From Channallabes apus (Eukaryota; Chordata; Actinopteri; Siluriformes; Clariidae): a stretch of 64,000 nt of DNA. The DNA lies in NCBI GenBank assembly GCA_030522415.1, contig CM060108.1, positions 36,080,756 through 36,144,755 on the forward strand. Reading direction: 5' to 3'. Below, one piece after another: positions 11,301-21,846 of this stretch. Numbering within the stretch: position 1 is the first letter of the stretch; each line of letters begins with the position of its first letter. Both the position numbers and the translations under genes were made by a program. The notes below the pieces were generated by a model. That model had not been told where the DNA came from and searched no databases. It saw only the letters and a list, made by a program, of their open reading frames with translations.

Positions 11301-13648
11301 AAGGCACTTTTTGGTGGTTATTAAGTGTTTAAATCATTTTTGTAGAGCGCCTTCATTAATTTTGCAGCCCAATGTATTTATAAGTAATCTGTAGCTTTTA
11401 CATAACAGACAAAACCCAAAAAATACCTGCATTAAAAATAATAAATGACAGAGTGATTATAACACAAAATCTAGTGCTGTGTTTTAATAACACATTTTCA
11501 TGAACAAAGTAAAACTTTTCTTTGTAGTTACTTTACATTAGTGTTTATTTTTAGATTATATTTTTGTAGGTTCTCTCAGATCTTTGGACTTTACTGTATA
11601 TTTTCCTTTTATTATAATTTGTCCTGCATTACAGTATACATTTTACCTTACAATCATTTATTATATTGTCACTGAATTATTGTACTATATAAATAATAAT
11701 TAGTTTGACAAATCCTCCATAGTTACATAATCAGTGTCTATGCCTTTGTAAGATGTGTGTGCATTACACACACTTAATATAAAAATGTCAACAGAAAACA
11801 ATGAAACCATGTATTGAGATCATGTTAATCTCTTAATAGTGACAATCTTTCTTAAATAATGTACAAGCTCTTGTGAATTAATTGTATCTACAGCAGTGGT
11901 TCTCAAAGTGTGGCTCGCGCCCCACTAGTGGGGAATAAAGACATGACAGGTGGGGCGCAATGAACGAGAGGAAATTAGTGGAAAATAATAGGAAAAAACT
12001 AAACAATCACACACAAATAAATGGATCATTAATACAAGTACATTTAAAATAACATCAGTTGTGGGCCGGGAGAAAAAGTGGAACCATAGTGCAACAATAA
12101 TGGTTTAACGTCGGGCCAACTTGAGCTGCGCTGCTCGAATCACAAACCTGCGCGACCCACTGGGCAGCGCTGCGCGACTCCGCTGGGATGCGCACGTACA
12201 AAACAGGCATGGCAAGGCGGAAACAATATTAAACAGTCCTGACATTTTAAATTCTTTTTTTTAAAAAACACAGTGAGTCGCGCAGGTTTGTGATTCGAGT
12301 GGCGCTGCGCGATCCACCGGGCTGCGCAAATAAACTAGATCATCACTGCGCTATCCAGATAGTCGAGCTGCGCTGTATTTGCGCAGATATTTGGTTCAAT
12401 CGGGTGCCACGGTTTCATCCCACTTTTGATGTGTTTGGCTTCACATACACTTCGACAATGGAAGAAGACGGTGCAGCAGCAGTGAGTTTGCTTACATGTG
12501 ACGAAACCAACAACGAGGAGATTATAAAGAAAAAAGGTGCATCGTCTGTGTTGTGGAATTGGTTTGGGTATAAGAAAAGTGATACGAATGAGATGAACGT
12601 GATTTGTGAGCTACGCAAGTGCACTGTTTTAACAAGTGGTGGAAACACGTCAAACCTTTTCTATCATCTGAAATCCAAGCATCCAAACGAATATGGCCAA
12701 AGTAAAAAAAAATGCGGCAAACCTCAGCAATTCACAGTTTAAATAAAATTACATTATTCATTCATTCATTTTCTATACCGCTTAATCCTGTGTTCAGGGT
12801 CGCGGGGGACCTGGAACCTATCCCAGGAGACTTCGGGCACTAGGCGAGGTAAAATTACATTATGTAAAACAGTTTTTGTGTTTGAATTTTTATTTATGTA
12901 TTTTCAGATACAAATTGCTATTTTGTGATGTATATCGTTATCGAGGTAGAAAATTGCTTCTCCTGTGTTAGAAGATTTTGGTTATATCGCCCACCCCTAA
13001 TGAAGTCTATCTTGAGCTTGGATTCATGGTAGGGATGGTGGAGGCAGAGGAGAGGCTCGTGTGTGCTTTGTGTCTTAAACCACTGGCAGCAGACCGCATG
13101 AGACCCAACAAATTAGGAAGACACTTAGAGACAACACACTCCAGTCACGTTAATAAGCCACTCGACTTCTTTCAAAGAAAGCGGGCAAAATACAGACAGC
13201 AAGATAATTGCATGGTAAAATCTGAATCAGTGGACAGCAAAGCACAAATGGCTTCATTCAAAGTTGGCCAGTGCAAAAAAACTACAAACGATTGTTGAGC
13301 AGCTAATAAACATGGGGTCAATTATGCAATGATAAGTGACAACGTAAGCCTTGTAACAATTGCACGTCTATTTTATCTGTTTTTAACTTGGTGTTGTTTG
13401 ATCTTATTGGTTTAGAAATTGGTATTTCAATAAACAGTAAACTTGGCCGATTTCGTTATTATATTGTTGACAAGTGGGGCTTGAAAATTCGCTCACCCCC
13501 TTAAGTGGGGAATGACGGAAAAAGTTTGAGAACCACTGATCTACAGAAACATAAAGCTTTTAATGTATAAACTGTATAACTTACATGAATCTGGTTTATC
13601 CATGCTCCTCCTCCTTCTGCTTTTTGTTGGTGATGAAGATTCAGCCAT
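8318..13648 (-). CDS. TRIM-family RING E3 ubiquitin ligase (RING, B-box, coiled coil, PRY/SPRY)
   Basis: The spliced CDS is 13648-13585, 11144-10588, 10458-10363, 10256-10023, 9936-9774, 9653-9627 and 8865-8318. All introns are GT-AG and the sum is 1689 nt (562 aa plus stop) with no interruption. Residues about 33-75 form a C3HC4 RING (CSICLDVF to CPLCKEKF), then a B-box region with paired CxxC/H motifs. Exons of 96 and 234 bp encode the coiled coil, and the last exon encodes PRY/SPRY (LDPDTAHPYLILS onward, ending SPVCKTE). The start is ATG in GAGGAAGTAAATGG. TRIM proteins of this type ubiquitinate targets chosen by SPRY, and many fish members act in antiviral defence; the target here is unknown. 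Intron 1 holds a hAT element, and a Tc1 lies upstream. Lineage-specific TRIM families have no safe orthologue names, so no symbol is given. Confidence 0.9.
12458..12742 (+). pseudogene. BED-finger N-terminus of hAT transposase
   Basis: This 94-codon frame starts with ATG and carries a BED-type zinc-finger region: aromatic residues VLWNWFGY, then cysteines and a final HLKSKHP histidine pair. The cysteine spacing (CELRKC) differs from the usual CxxC, so metal binding is doubtful. It ends in TAA without any transposase core. It belongs to the hAT element around it. Confidence 0.65.
12758..12849 (-). mobile_element. Short retroposon with 14-bp target duplication
   Basis: A 92-bp insert sits inside the hAT element and is flanked by TAAAATTACATTAT at 12744-12757 and 12850-12863. 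Read on the minus strand it ends in an AATGA-type short tandem tail. It carries the widespread fish repeat motif around GGTCGCGGGGGACCTGG. The tail and long duplication indicate target-primed retroposition, probably of a 5'-truncated SINE or LINE. Confidence 0.7.
12978..13298 (+). pseudogene. ZBED5/FAM200-like transposase fragment
   Basis: The frame contains a CALCLKPL zinc-finger start, then GRHLETTHSSH and KPLDFFQRKR. This is the block that precedes the catalytic core in ZBED-type hAT transposases. The downstream core is deleted. It is part of the hAT copy at 11894-13538. Confidence 0.7.
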
Positions 13649-13895
13649 TTACTTCCTCCTATGTTTTAACCTTCTCAGGAAATAATTCACGTCATTCAGT
13701 TGAGACATGTAACAGTGTGAGGTGTAACTGATTAATAGTTACTGATTAGTTAGACTCTGGTTGTCTACAGTGTTGAAATAAAGCAGTGACACTAAGTATT
13801 TACACTGTGATATAAAACACAGACACACACACACACATTCCTCACCTTTATTAGATTGTAATGAACACAGATCACTGATCATTCTCACAGTTTTC

Positions 13896-13898
<3 letters not shown>

Positions 13899-13955
<57 letters not shown>

Positions 13956-13958
13956 ACA
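13899..13958. repeat. (CT)n-(CA)n compound microsatellite
   Basis: About 16 CT units run directly into about 14 CA units. It lies upstream of the TRIM start codon, within the presumed 5' UTR intron. Confidence 0.95.
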
Positions 13959-14012
13959 GCTGTATTTTTGTTATTTCATCTTAGCTTCTTTCAGCTTAGT
14001 TTAGCTCATATA

Positions 14013-15630
14013 CAGTGGTGTGAAAAACTATTTGCCCCCTTCCTGATTTCTTATTCTTTTGCATGCTTGTCACACTTAAATGTTTCTGCTCATCAAAAAC
14101 CGTTAACTATTAGTCAAAGATAACATAATTGAACACAAAATGCAGTTTTTAAATGAAGGTTTACGTTATTAAGGGAGAAAAAAAACTCTAAATCTACATG
14201 GCCCTGTGTGAAAAAGTGATTGCCCCCCTTGTTAAAAAATAACTTAACTGTGGTTTATCACACCTGAGTTCAATTTCTGTAGTCACCCCCAGGCCTGATT
14301 ACTGCCACACCTGTTTCAATCAAGAAATCACTTAAATAGGAGCTACCTGACACAGAGAAGTAGACCAAAAGCACCTCAAAAGCTAGACATCATGCCAAGA
14401 TCCAAAGAAATTCAGGAACAAATGAGAACAAAAGTAGTTGAGATCTATCAATCTGGTAAAGGTTATAAAGCCATTTCTAAAGCTTTGGGACTCCAGCGAA
14501 CCACAGTGAGAGCCATTATCCACAAATGGCAAAAACATGGAACAGTGGTGAACCTTCCCAGGAGTGGCCGGCCGACCAAAATTACCCCAAGAGCGCAGAG
14601 ACGACTCATCCGAGAGGCCACAAAAGACCCCAGGACAACATCTAAAGAACTGCAGGCCTCACTTGCCTCAATTAAGGTCAGTGTTCACGACTCCACCATA
14701 AGAAAGAGACTGGGCAAAAACGGCCTGCATGGCAGATTTCCAAGGCGCAAACCACTTTTAAACAAAAAGAACATTAAGGCTCGTCTCAATTTTGCTAAAA
14801 AACATCTCAATGATTGCCAAGACTTTTGGGAAAATACCTTGTGGACCGACGAGACAAAAGTTGAACTTTTTGGAAGGTGCGTGTCCCATTACATCTGGCG
14901 TAAAAGTAACACAGCATTTCAGAAAAAGAACATCATACCAACAGTAAAATATGGTGGTGGTAGTGTGATGGTCTGGGGTTGTTTTGCTGCTTCAGGACCT
15001 GGAAGGCTTGCTGTGATAGATGGAACCATGAATTCTACTGTCTACCAAAATCCTGAAGGAGAATGTCCGGCCATCTGTTCGTCAACTCAAGCTGAAGTGA
15101 TCTTGGGGGCTGCAGCAGGACAATGACCCAAAACACACCAGCAAATCCACCTCTGAATGGCTGAAGAAAAACAAAATGAAGACTTTGGAGTGGCCTAGTC
15201 AAAGTCCTGACCTGAATCCTATTGAGATGTTGTGGCATGACCTTAAAAAGGCGGTTCATGCTAGAAAACCCTCAAATAAAGCTGAATTACAACAATTCTG
15301 CAAAGATGAGTGGGCCAAAATTCCTCCAGAGCGCTGTAAAAGACTCGTCGCAAGTTATCGCAAACGCTTGATTGCAGTTATTGCTGCTAAGGGTGGCCCA
15401 ACCAGTTATTAGGTTCAGGGGGCAATTACTTTTTCACACAGGGCCATGTAGGCTTGGATTTTTTTTCTCCCTAAATAATTAAACCCCTCATTTAAAAACT
15501 GCATTTTGTGTTTACTTGTGTTATCTTTGACTAATAGTTAAATGTGTTTGATGATCAGAAACATTTTGTGTGACAAACATGCAAAAGAATAAGAAATCAG
15601 GAGGGGGGCAAATAGTTTTTCACACCACTG
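14013..15630 (+). mobile_element. Tc1-like transposon, almost complete
   Basis: Inverted termini start with CAGTGGTGTGAAAAACTA at 14013 and end at 15630, flanked by TA on both sides. At 1618 bp it has normal Tc1 length and long terminal repeats of roughly 200 bp. It encodes a transposase with two lesions. It lies between the TRIM coding exon 1 and the putative TRIM promoter near 16.1 kb, so it is probably in a 5' UTR intron. Confidence 0.92.
14392..15412 (+). pseudogene. Tc1 transposase, one frameshift and one nonsense codon
   Basis: The frame starts at ATG 14392 with paired helix-turn-helix DNA-binding motifs (residues about 10-110). The DDE core follows: first Asp in LWTDETKVELFG, second in [10 protein letters not shown], and Glu in [12 protein letters not shown] one-base deletion near 15045, in a short A-run after STVYQ, shifts the frame. 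A TGA then interrupts the restored frame at about 15099. The rest runs to 15412 and ends KGGPTSY. All three catalytic residues are still encoded, so the copy is recently dead. Confidence 0.88.
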
Positions 15631-15632
15631 TA

Positions 15633-16087
15633 TTTGGTTAAATGTAATCATTAGACAGAAAGTATAATAATTGTATTGTAACTTGTGTTCATGCTGGAAT
15701 CAGTTCAACACTCCACTTTCGACAAGTTAGTAAACACAGTAACCTTTGACCGTATTTATCAGTTTTTCTGTCTTGAATAATCACTGATCATTAAGGACAC
15801 CTGTGTTTAACAATGATTATAATCAGCTTGTATTTCAGTGTCAGTATTACAGCAGTGTTTAAGAGACTCTGTCTCCGTCTGACATTGATACTGTTGTTAG
15901 CAGTTCATCCTGATAAATCACACACTGACAAAACCTCTGAAATATAAAGTATAACATCCACAGATGTACATACCTTAACTTTTACCTCTTTTCATAGAGA
16001 GAGAATTTACATTAACAAGCGAATATCCTGCAGTTAATTTTGAAAATTAATGTGAAAACACGGGTGTCTCCTCGATGAGCTAACACC
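15633..16087 (-). promoter_or_regulatory. Presumed 5' region of TRIM gene
   Basis: There is no open frame of note. On the minus strand a possible non-coding exon ends at 15974, with GTATGT as its donor. The coding exon 1 is preceded by a plausible acceptor just before GAGGAAGTAAATGG; a relic at 35.2 kb has a clean TTCTGCAG at the same place. A spliced 5' UTR is therefore likely, but this is inference. Confidence 0.35.
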
Positions 16088-16097
16088 TTTCACTTTC
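16088..16097 (-). promoter_or_regulatory. ISRE/IRF core (GAAAGTGAAA)
   Basis: The minus strand reads GAAAGTGAAA, matching the GAAANNGAAA core bound by IRF and ISGF3 factors. A CCAAT motif follows upstream in gene orientation (16126-16130). Interferon-inducible TRIM genes commonly have such sites. The distance to the TRIM start is inflated by the Tc1 element. Confidence 0.5.
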
Positions 16098-16203
16098 ACT
16101 TCAGTCACTTCCTTCTTAACTTCTCATTGGTTGAAAAAGGAGTAGATTTACACATGATCACAGGGCAGTTTGTCACCACCTCTCCAGCTTCACCTTTGCT
16201 CAT

Positions 16204-16840
16204 GTGTATTTATTTACTCATTTAAACGGAACTGATAAAAATGCACATGATGGGAACCTGTTTAATTGTGTTAAGGACTTTTTAGACAGAAGACCTGTTC
16301 AGGTAAAAATAGGCTCAGAAGTATCAAGCCAGTGTAAGGTAGAAAATGGGACTCCCCAGGGGAGCGTGTTAAGTCCAACCTTGTTCTCTATTAAGATTAC
16401 TGATATATTTTGAAATCTTTCAGCAGATATTGGGAAATCACTTTTTTAATGCCAGAGAATGAGTGGAAGGATAGTATTGAGTCTGTATTTGTCCCTTATA
16501 AGAACAAACATGGATTGTGGCAGTATACAGTAGTTTATGGATCAGCAGCTAAACCTGTGTATGTAGTGCAACTCAGGCTCTAAGAGTGTGTTTAAGAGCT
16601 GTTAGGACCACCCGAACGTATTCTTCAGATTAAAGGGGGTGAAATGCTATTGTGGCTATGTAAAAAACAGCTAGTGGTTAATTATTGCCTCAATCTAAGA
16701 GGGCAAGGAGAAATCCACCCGCCGAAGAGAGTGCTGGAGGTGTGTTTGGGGAAGGAGATGTCTCAGAAGGAAAATTTTTGTTGGAAAGCAAATCAACTGG
16801 CAATAGAGATCGGTGTGTACAGTATAAAACTGAACTTCTT
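16204..16840 (+). mobile_element. I-type LINE fragment (RT pieces)
   Basis: Positions 16204-16413 encode reverse-transcriptase motif B (NGTPQGSVLSPTLFS) and upstream residues. About 16500-16840 encode a downstream piece similar to 32370-32700 of the LINE described below. The segment between, including the YxDD motif, is lost. It is a decayed, internally deleted relative of that LINE. Confidence 0.65.
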
Positions 16841-16975
16841 TTTACTGTATTTTGCATCATACCTGTACTATACTGTGTCAGGTATACAGACTTTATTTAT
16901 TTTTTATTTTTTTTATTTTTTACAAATATTGTAATCTTGAGTTTAACACTTTATTGAACATGTGTATTCATAGGA

Positions 16976-16978
<3 letters not shown>

Positions 16979-17018
<40 letters not shown>
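16979..17018. repeat. (TA)n microsatellite
   Basis: About 20 TA units, at the boundary between LINE debris and the satellite-bearing element. Confidence 0.95.
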
Positions 17019-17022
<4 letters not shown>

Positions 17023-17029
17023 TAAATAT

Positions 17030-17117
17030 CCGGGTTTTGTGTTATTGCTTTGTTTGAAGGTGTTTGATCTTCAATTTATGAAAAATCTGTAAAAAAAAAA
17101 AAAAAAAACAGTGTTTC
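17030..17117. repeat. Left part of 84-bp tandem repeat
   Basis: One diverged monomer of the array that continues at 22217. It ends in GTTTC, which is duplicated on the other side of gypsy element 1. Confidence 0.65.
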
Positions 17118-17487
17118 TGTCAGGAACTAACCCGGGATGACCAGAAAGGCGATAGCTTTAGCAGTTAGCCCTGTAGCGTGAATGGTAAACCCAAACGCGG
17201 ATGGACACGAGCGGGCAGGATAATCACGCGATTTACTATAAGGACTCTCACAGTGAATGAGCAAAGGAAAGACACAATCTAACCCTAGTCCTATAAACAC
17301 ACACTCAGTCTGAAAGTGAAGCCAAGAAAGTGAGTACTCACATAAACGGGAACGATTCCGAAAAAGCCTGGGCATAACTCAATAACAGAGCGATGTGCGG
17401 CGCCATCTTGTTTCCTTTTATGCTTTCAGGTTTGCGACCGTCTTACTTCCGGGTCCTAATGCCGGTCGCGGCTGAGTGCGCATGACA
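17118..17487 (-). repeat. 3' LTR of gypsy element 1
   Basis: In element orientation it begins TGTCATGCGC and ends in GACA. Its copy of the self-primer segment (17381-17391) differs by one base from the 5' LTR copy. Confidence 0.92.
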
Positions 17488-20400
17488 GTACCCCCCTGTC
17501 CAGGACCGACTCCGGACGGTCCAGGGGTGGAGGATACCCGGTGACGGTAGTCCCTAATGAGCCCGGAGTCGAGGATGAAGCGAGTTGGAACCCAGGACCG
17601 CTCCTCGGGGCCGTAGCCTTCCCAGTCGACCAGATACTGGGTGCCCCAGCCCCGAGGGCGCGATTCGAGGATCCGTCGCACGGTGTAAGCGGGACCACCG
17701 TCAATGATACAGGGGGGAGGAGCAGGGGGGGTGGGTGAAAACATGGGTGAGGTGATGAATGGTTTTAGCTGGGAGGTGTGGAAGACGGGGTGGATCCAGA
17801 GCGCCGCAGGCAGCTGGAGCCGGTAGGTGACAGGATTGATTCAGTGGGTGATGCGGTAGGGTCCGATGAATCTTGGTGATAATTTTCGTGACTCCGTGTG
17901 CAGGTGGAGGTTTTTGGTGGACAGCCAGACCTTGTCACCTATGTGGTACAACCGTCCCGGAGGGTGCCGGCGGCGGTGTTGGGTCACGTAGCGGGTGTTG
18001 GTGCGCCGTATGGCAAGGTTGGCTTGGTGCCATAGCCGCCGGCACCGGCGAACCAAATGTTGGGCCGATGGTACGTCAACCTCCGTTTCTTGGTGGGTGA
18101 ACATCGGAGGTTGGAAACCATGGCATACCTCAAATGGGCTCAGGTTGGTGGCTGAGGAGACGTGGAGGTTGTGAGACAACTCAGCCCATTTGAGGCAGCG
18201 GGCCCAGGAGCGTTGACGATCTGACACAAAACACCTCAGGTAACGCTCCAGCTGTTGGTTGGTTCGCTCCGTCTGACCATTCGTCTGGGGGTGGTAACCA
18301 GAAGACAGACTGCATGACGAATTGACCAGACGGCAGAAAGCCCTCCAGAACCGGGCGGTGAACTGGGGACCTCTGTCCGAGACGATGTCCTTTGGGAACC
18401 CATGCAATCGGACTACGTGCTCCAATATCAGCTTGGCTGTCTCTTTAGCAGACGGGAGTCCGGCGAGGGCCACCAGGTGCACTGCCTTGGAGAAGCGGTC
18501 CACGATGGTGAAGATGATGTTTTTCCCTTCCGAGGCCGGCAGGCCCGTGATGAAGTCGAGGGCAATGTGCGACCAGGGCCGACGGGGGACTGGGAGTGGT
18601 TGTAGCTCCCCCCGGTGTTGGTCGGTTGGAGTCTTTTGCCCTGGCGCACACTGTGCACGCCCGGACGAACTCGGTGATCTCCCTCCTCATCGAAGGCCAC
18701 CAGAAGGCCCTTCCCACAAAGTTGAGAGTTCTTCGGGTCCCCTGGTGTCCCGCGACGGGCGAAGAATGTCCCCACTGGAGAACTTCGGGCCTGAGTTCAG
18801 TCGGAACATAGAGCCGTCCGGGCGGCACGCCTGTCGGTGCGGGTTCGCTGGTCAGTTCCTGGCGGACCCTCGTCTCCATGTCCCAGTGCAGAGGTGCGAT
18901 GATCCGGGTGGGGGGAGGGACAGGCACGGGCTCCGCCCGGGGTGCCTCTCGCTCATACTGACGGGAAAGGGCGTCGGCCTTGGTGTTCTTTGACCCCGGG
19001 CGGTACGAAAGATGGAAATCGTACTGTTCAAAGAACAGGGCCCACCGTGCCTGTCGTGGGTTCAGTTGTTTTAGGTTACGGATGGTGAGTAGGTTCTGGT
19101 GATCCGTCCAGACGATGAATGGCTCACTGGAACCCTGGAGCCAGTGACGCCATTCCTCCAAGGCCCACTTTATGCCCAGCATTTCACGGTCCCCTACTCC
19201 GTATCGCTGCTAAGTGGGGTCAAACTTTTTGGAGTAGAAGCCACACGGATGTAGCTTCTGGTCTGGACCTCGTTGAGAGAGAACAGCGCCGGCGCCCACC
19301 TCCGACGCGTCCACCTCCACAACGAATGGTTGGCTGGCATCTGGATGGAGAAGAATAGGTGCGGTGGTGAACAGGTGGCAGAGTCGGTGGAAAGCTGAGA
19401 TGGCTGGAGTTGGAAGGAATGGTTGGAGAGCCTGGTAAGTGCAGTGAGTGGTGCTGCAACTGTACTGTAGCCCCGGATAAAGCGACGATAAAAGTTCGCA
19501 AACCCGAGAAAGCGTTGGAGCTGCTTGAGTGTCCTGGGTAGGGGCCAGTGACGTACAACCTCCAGCTTCTGCGGGTCCATAGCCACACCCCGGGGCGAGA
19601 TGACAAAACCCAGGAACGTGGTGGAGTGCTCGTGAAAAGCACACTTTTCCAGCTTACAGTACAGCTGGTGGGCGAGCAATCTCTTCAGAACAGCCCTAAC
19701 GTGTCTGGTGTGCTCTTCGGTGGTGTGTGAGTATATGAGTATGTCGTCGAGATATTCGAACACCCATCGGCCTAGCATGTCTCTGAGAACATCGTTAATG
19801 AATTGTTGGAAGGCCGAGGGTGCGTTGCAGAGACCAAAAGGAATGACCAGGCTCTCATAATGTCCGGTGGGGGTGATGAAGGCTGTCTTCCACTCATCGC
19901 CCTCTCTGATGCACACCAAGTTGTAGGTGCTCCGGAGGTCCAACTTCGTGAACACGGTGGCACCAGAGAGGGCATCCAGGGCTGAGTTGGTAAGAGGCAG
20001 CGGGTGACGGTTCCTGATGGTGATCTTATTTAGCCCCCGATAGTCGACACACGGACGAAGTTCGCCCCCTTTCTTCTTCACGAAGAAGAACCCCGCGGCC
20101 GCCGGTGAGGAGGATGGCCGGATGGTGCCATTGCGGAGGGCGCTGGCGACATATTCTTCCATAGCGTGGGTCTCGCTGCTGGAGAGGGAGTATAGATGGC
20201 CCGGGGGGGGGGGGGGTGGAACCTGGCTGGAGTTCAATGGCCAGGTCATATGGACGGTGAGGTGGCAGGTGGTTGGCCCGGCGTTTACAGAACACCTCCG
20301 CCAGGTCCCGATAAGGTGGTGGAATGGCGTGGATGTCGACGTCGGGGGCCTCGGACTCCCTGGAGCACGTCCCAGCCTGGGCCCGTAGGCAGAGGTCGGT

Positions 20401-20904
20401 GCAGGTCGGCCCCCACTGAAGGATCCGGCTTTGTGTCTATGAAATCAGAGGGTCATGCTGTAGAAGCCATGGGTAGCCGAGGATGTTGGGTGGAGAAGAG
20501 ATGGAGGTGAGGTGAAACTGGAGTGATTCTTGATGCTGACCGAGGATGAGAGTGATAGGTTGGGTCTGCTGGGTGATGGGGCTGGATGAAAGGGGCCGCC
20601 CGTCGACAGAGGTGATTTTCATCGGCTGGGATAACGCCTCAATCTTTACCCCCAACCCTCTGGCGTATGTGGAGTCAATGAAGTTACCCGCGGCACCGGA
20701 ATCGATGAACGCGGTACTTCGGACCCGTTTGTGGCCAAGGTGGAGGGTTACCTGAACCGTGAGTCTGGATGCGGTGATTTCGGTGGTGGCGGAGAGATGA
20801 ATAGTGCCCGGTGAGTCCCTCCTGTCCTTCACCGGGTTTGGGCATTTCCCGGACGGAAGGGACAGGTGGCTCGGTGGTGCGCTGCTGAAGCACAGTAAGC
20901 GCAC
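17488..20904 (-). pseudogene. Gypsy element 1 pol (protease, RT, RNase H, integrase, chromodomain), broken
   Basis: The protease carries IDSGAAGNF (20904-20437). That frame ends at a TAG after QHDPLIS where a tryptophan codon is expected. A frameshift falls in the G-run near 20200. RT (20249 to about 19400) has [11 protein letters not shown] and YLDDILIYS. RNase H (about 19400-19000) is split by a shift but has [15 protein letters not shown] and WTDHQNL. Integrase (about 18900-17841) has VSDRGPQF and [10 protein letters not shown], with a shift near 18600 and a stop after YRITH. A chromodomain ([15 protein letters not shown]) ends in the LTR at about 17418. All enzymatic domains are recognisable, so decay is recent or partly a sequencing effect at homopolymers. 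Confidence 0.9.
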
Positions 20905-21844
20905 AGTTCCTCGCGGTAACGCCTCTCGCGTTCCGCCACGGTCAGGGAGGCGCGCCCTAGTTGCATGGGTTCCCCGGCTCCGGTGTCAACCACGGCAGGG
21001 GGTGGATATCCGACACGTCCGGTGAAGGTGTGGGTGACGGTGGGTGGTGGTCTGGACGTGGTGTAAGCATAGGTGGGAGCAGGCGGCAGGGTTCGAGGAG
21101 CTGGCTTTGGATGGGAGAGAAGGCGCTGGTTGATGCGGAGGGCCAGTTGGATCAGCCCCTCCAGTGTGGCTGGGAGCTCTTGTCCCGCTAGCTCGTCCTT
21201 GATGCGGGTCGCCAGTCCCTCGAAGTAGGACGTCCGGAGGGCTGCGTCTCCCCATGAGGTCTGGATGGCGAGGGTGCGGAAATCGGCAGTGTACCGGCTC
21301 ACGGACAATCCTCCCTGCCGCAGATGGTAGAGCTTTGTGTCGGTCTCCACCTCGCCCGCGGGATGTTCAAAAGTTAGCTTGAGCTGACGGGTGAACTCGT
21401 TGTACGAGTGACCGGTGTCGTTGTCAGCACGCAGAACTGCCGTGGCCCACTCTGCTGCATGCCCTGATAGCAACGAGACAAGGAGTGCAATTCGCAGCCG
21501 GTTGGTGGAGTATTTGGTGGCATTAAACTCGAACACCAGTTCCAGCGATGTTAAAAACACACTGCATTTCCCATCCGTGCCATCCCATTTATCCGGAAGT
21601 GCTAGAAAAACATCAGAAGGTGGGGGGGGGGTTGGGTCGCGGCCGCGGCCGCCGCGGCGGGCGGACCGCTAGCCATGCCATCAACAGCCACCCGGAGACT
21701 CGTGTTCTCCCGCTTAAGCTCCGCCACCTCGCGGCGCAGAGCCGCGAGCTCCCCGGTTAGCTTATTGATAAGCATAGCATGCTGGTCAACCACACCGCAT
21801 AGGCGCGCGTGCTCCGCTGGGTTTACTGCTTTAGGCTCTGTCAT
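20829..21844 (-). pseudogene. Gypsy element 1 gag, one frameshift
   Basis: The start codon lies two bases after the 5' LTR (21844). The N-terminal 80 codons include a coiled coil (LTGELAALRREVAELKREN). A shift in a C-run near 21620 moves the frame, and the capsid-like region plus one CCHC knuckle (CAYCASAAHHRATC) continue to 20829. The end overlaps the pol frame by 76 nt with the same -1 relation seen in element 2. The gag ATG is inside the predicted primer-binding site. Confidence 0.88.
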
Positions 21845-21846
21845 TC
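21836..21846 (-). other. Self-priming site of gypsy element 1
   Basis: Starting about one base after the 5' LTR, the minus strand reads AATGACAGAGC. This is exactly complementary to GCTCTGTCATT in the 5' LTR (22120-22110). The match is 11 nt and ends on both sides. No room exists for a separate tRNA primer site before gag. Confidence 0.75.

Larger units (their letters stand above)
11894..13538 (+). mobile_element. hAT (ZBED-type) transposon in TRIM intron 1
   Basis: The termini are CAGTGGTTCTCAAA at 11894 and TTTGAGAACCACTG ending at 13538. They are flanked by perfect 8-bp duplications ATCTACAG (11886-11893 and 13539-13546), the hAT hallmark. At 1645 bp it is far shorter than an autonomous element. 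Two coding remnants of zinc-finger regions remain, and the catalytic RNase-H-like and dimerisation regions are missing. Its strand is set by the coding remnants. Confidence 0.9.

Noticed and set aside
17127..17375. 82-codon frame present twice (17127-17375 and 21856-22104)
   Set aside because: It lies within the gypsy element 1 LTRs; duplication reflects the LTR pair, not a gene family.
18322..18993. 223-codon plus-strand frame opposite gypsy integrase
   Set aside because: Antisense shadow in GC-rich pol sequence with no recognisable domain.
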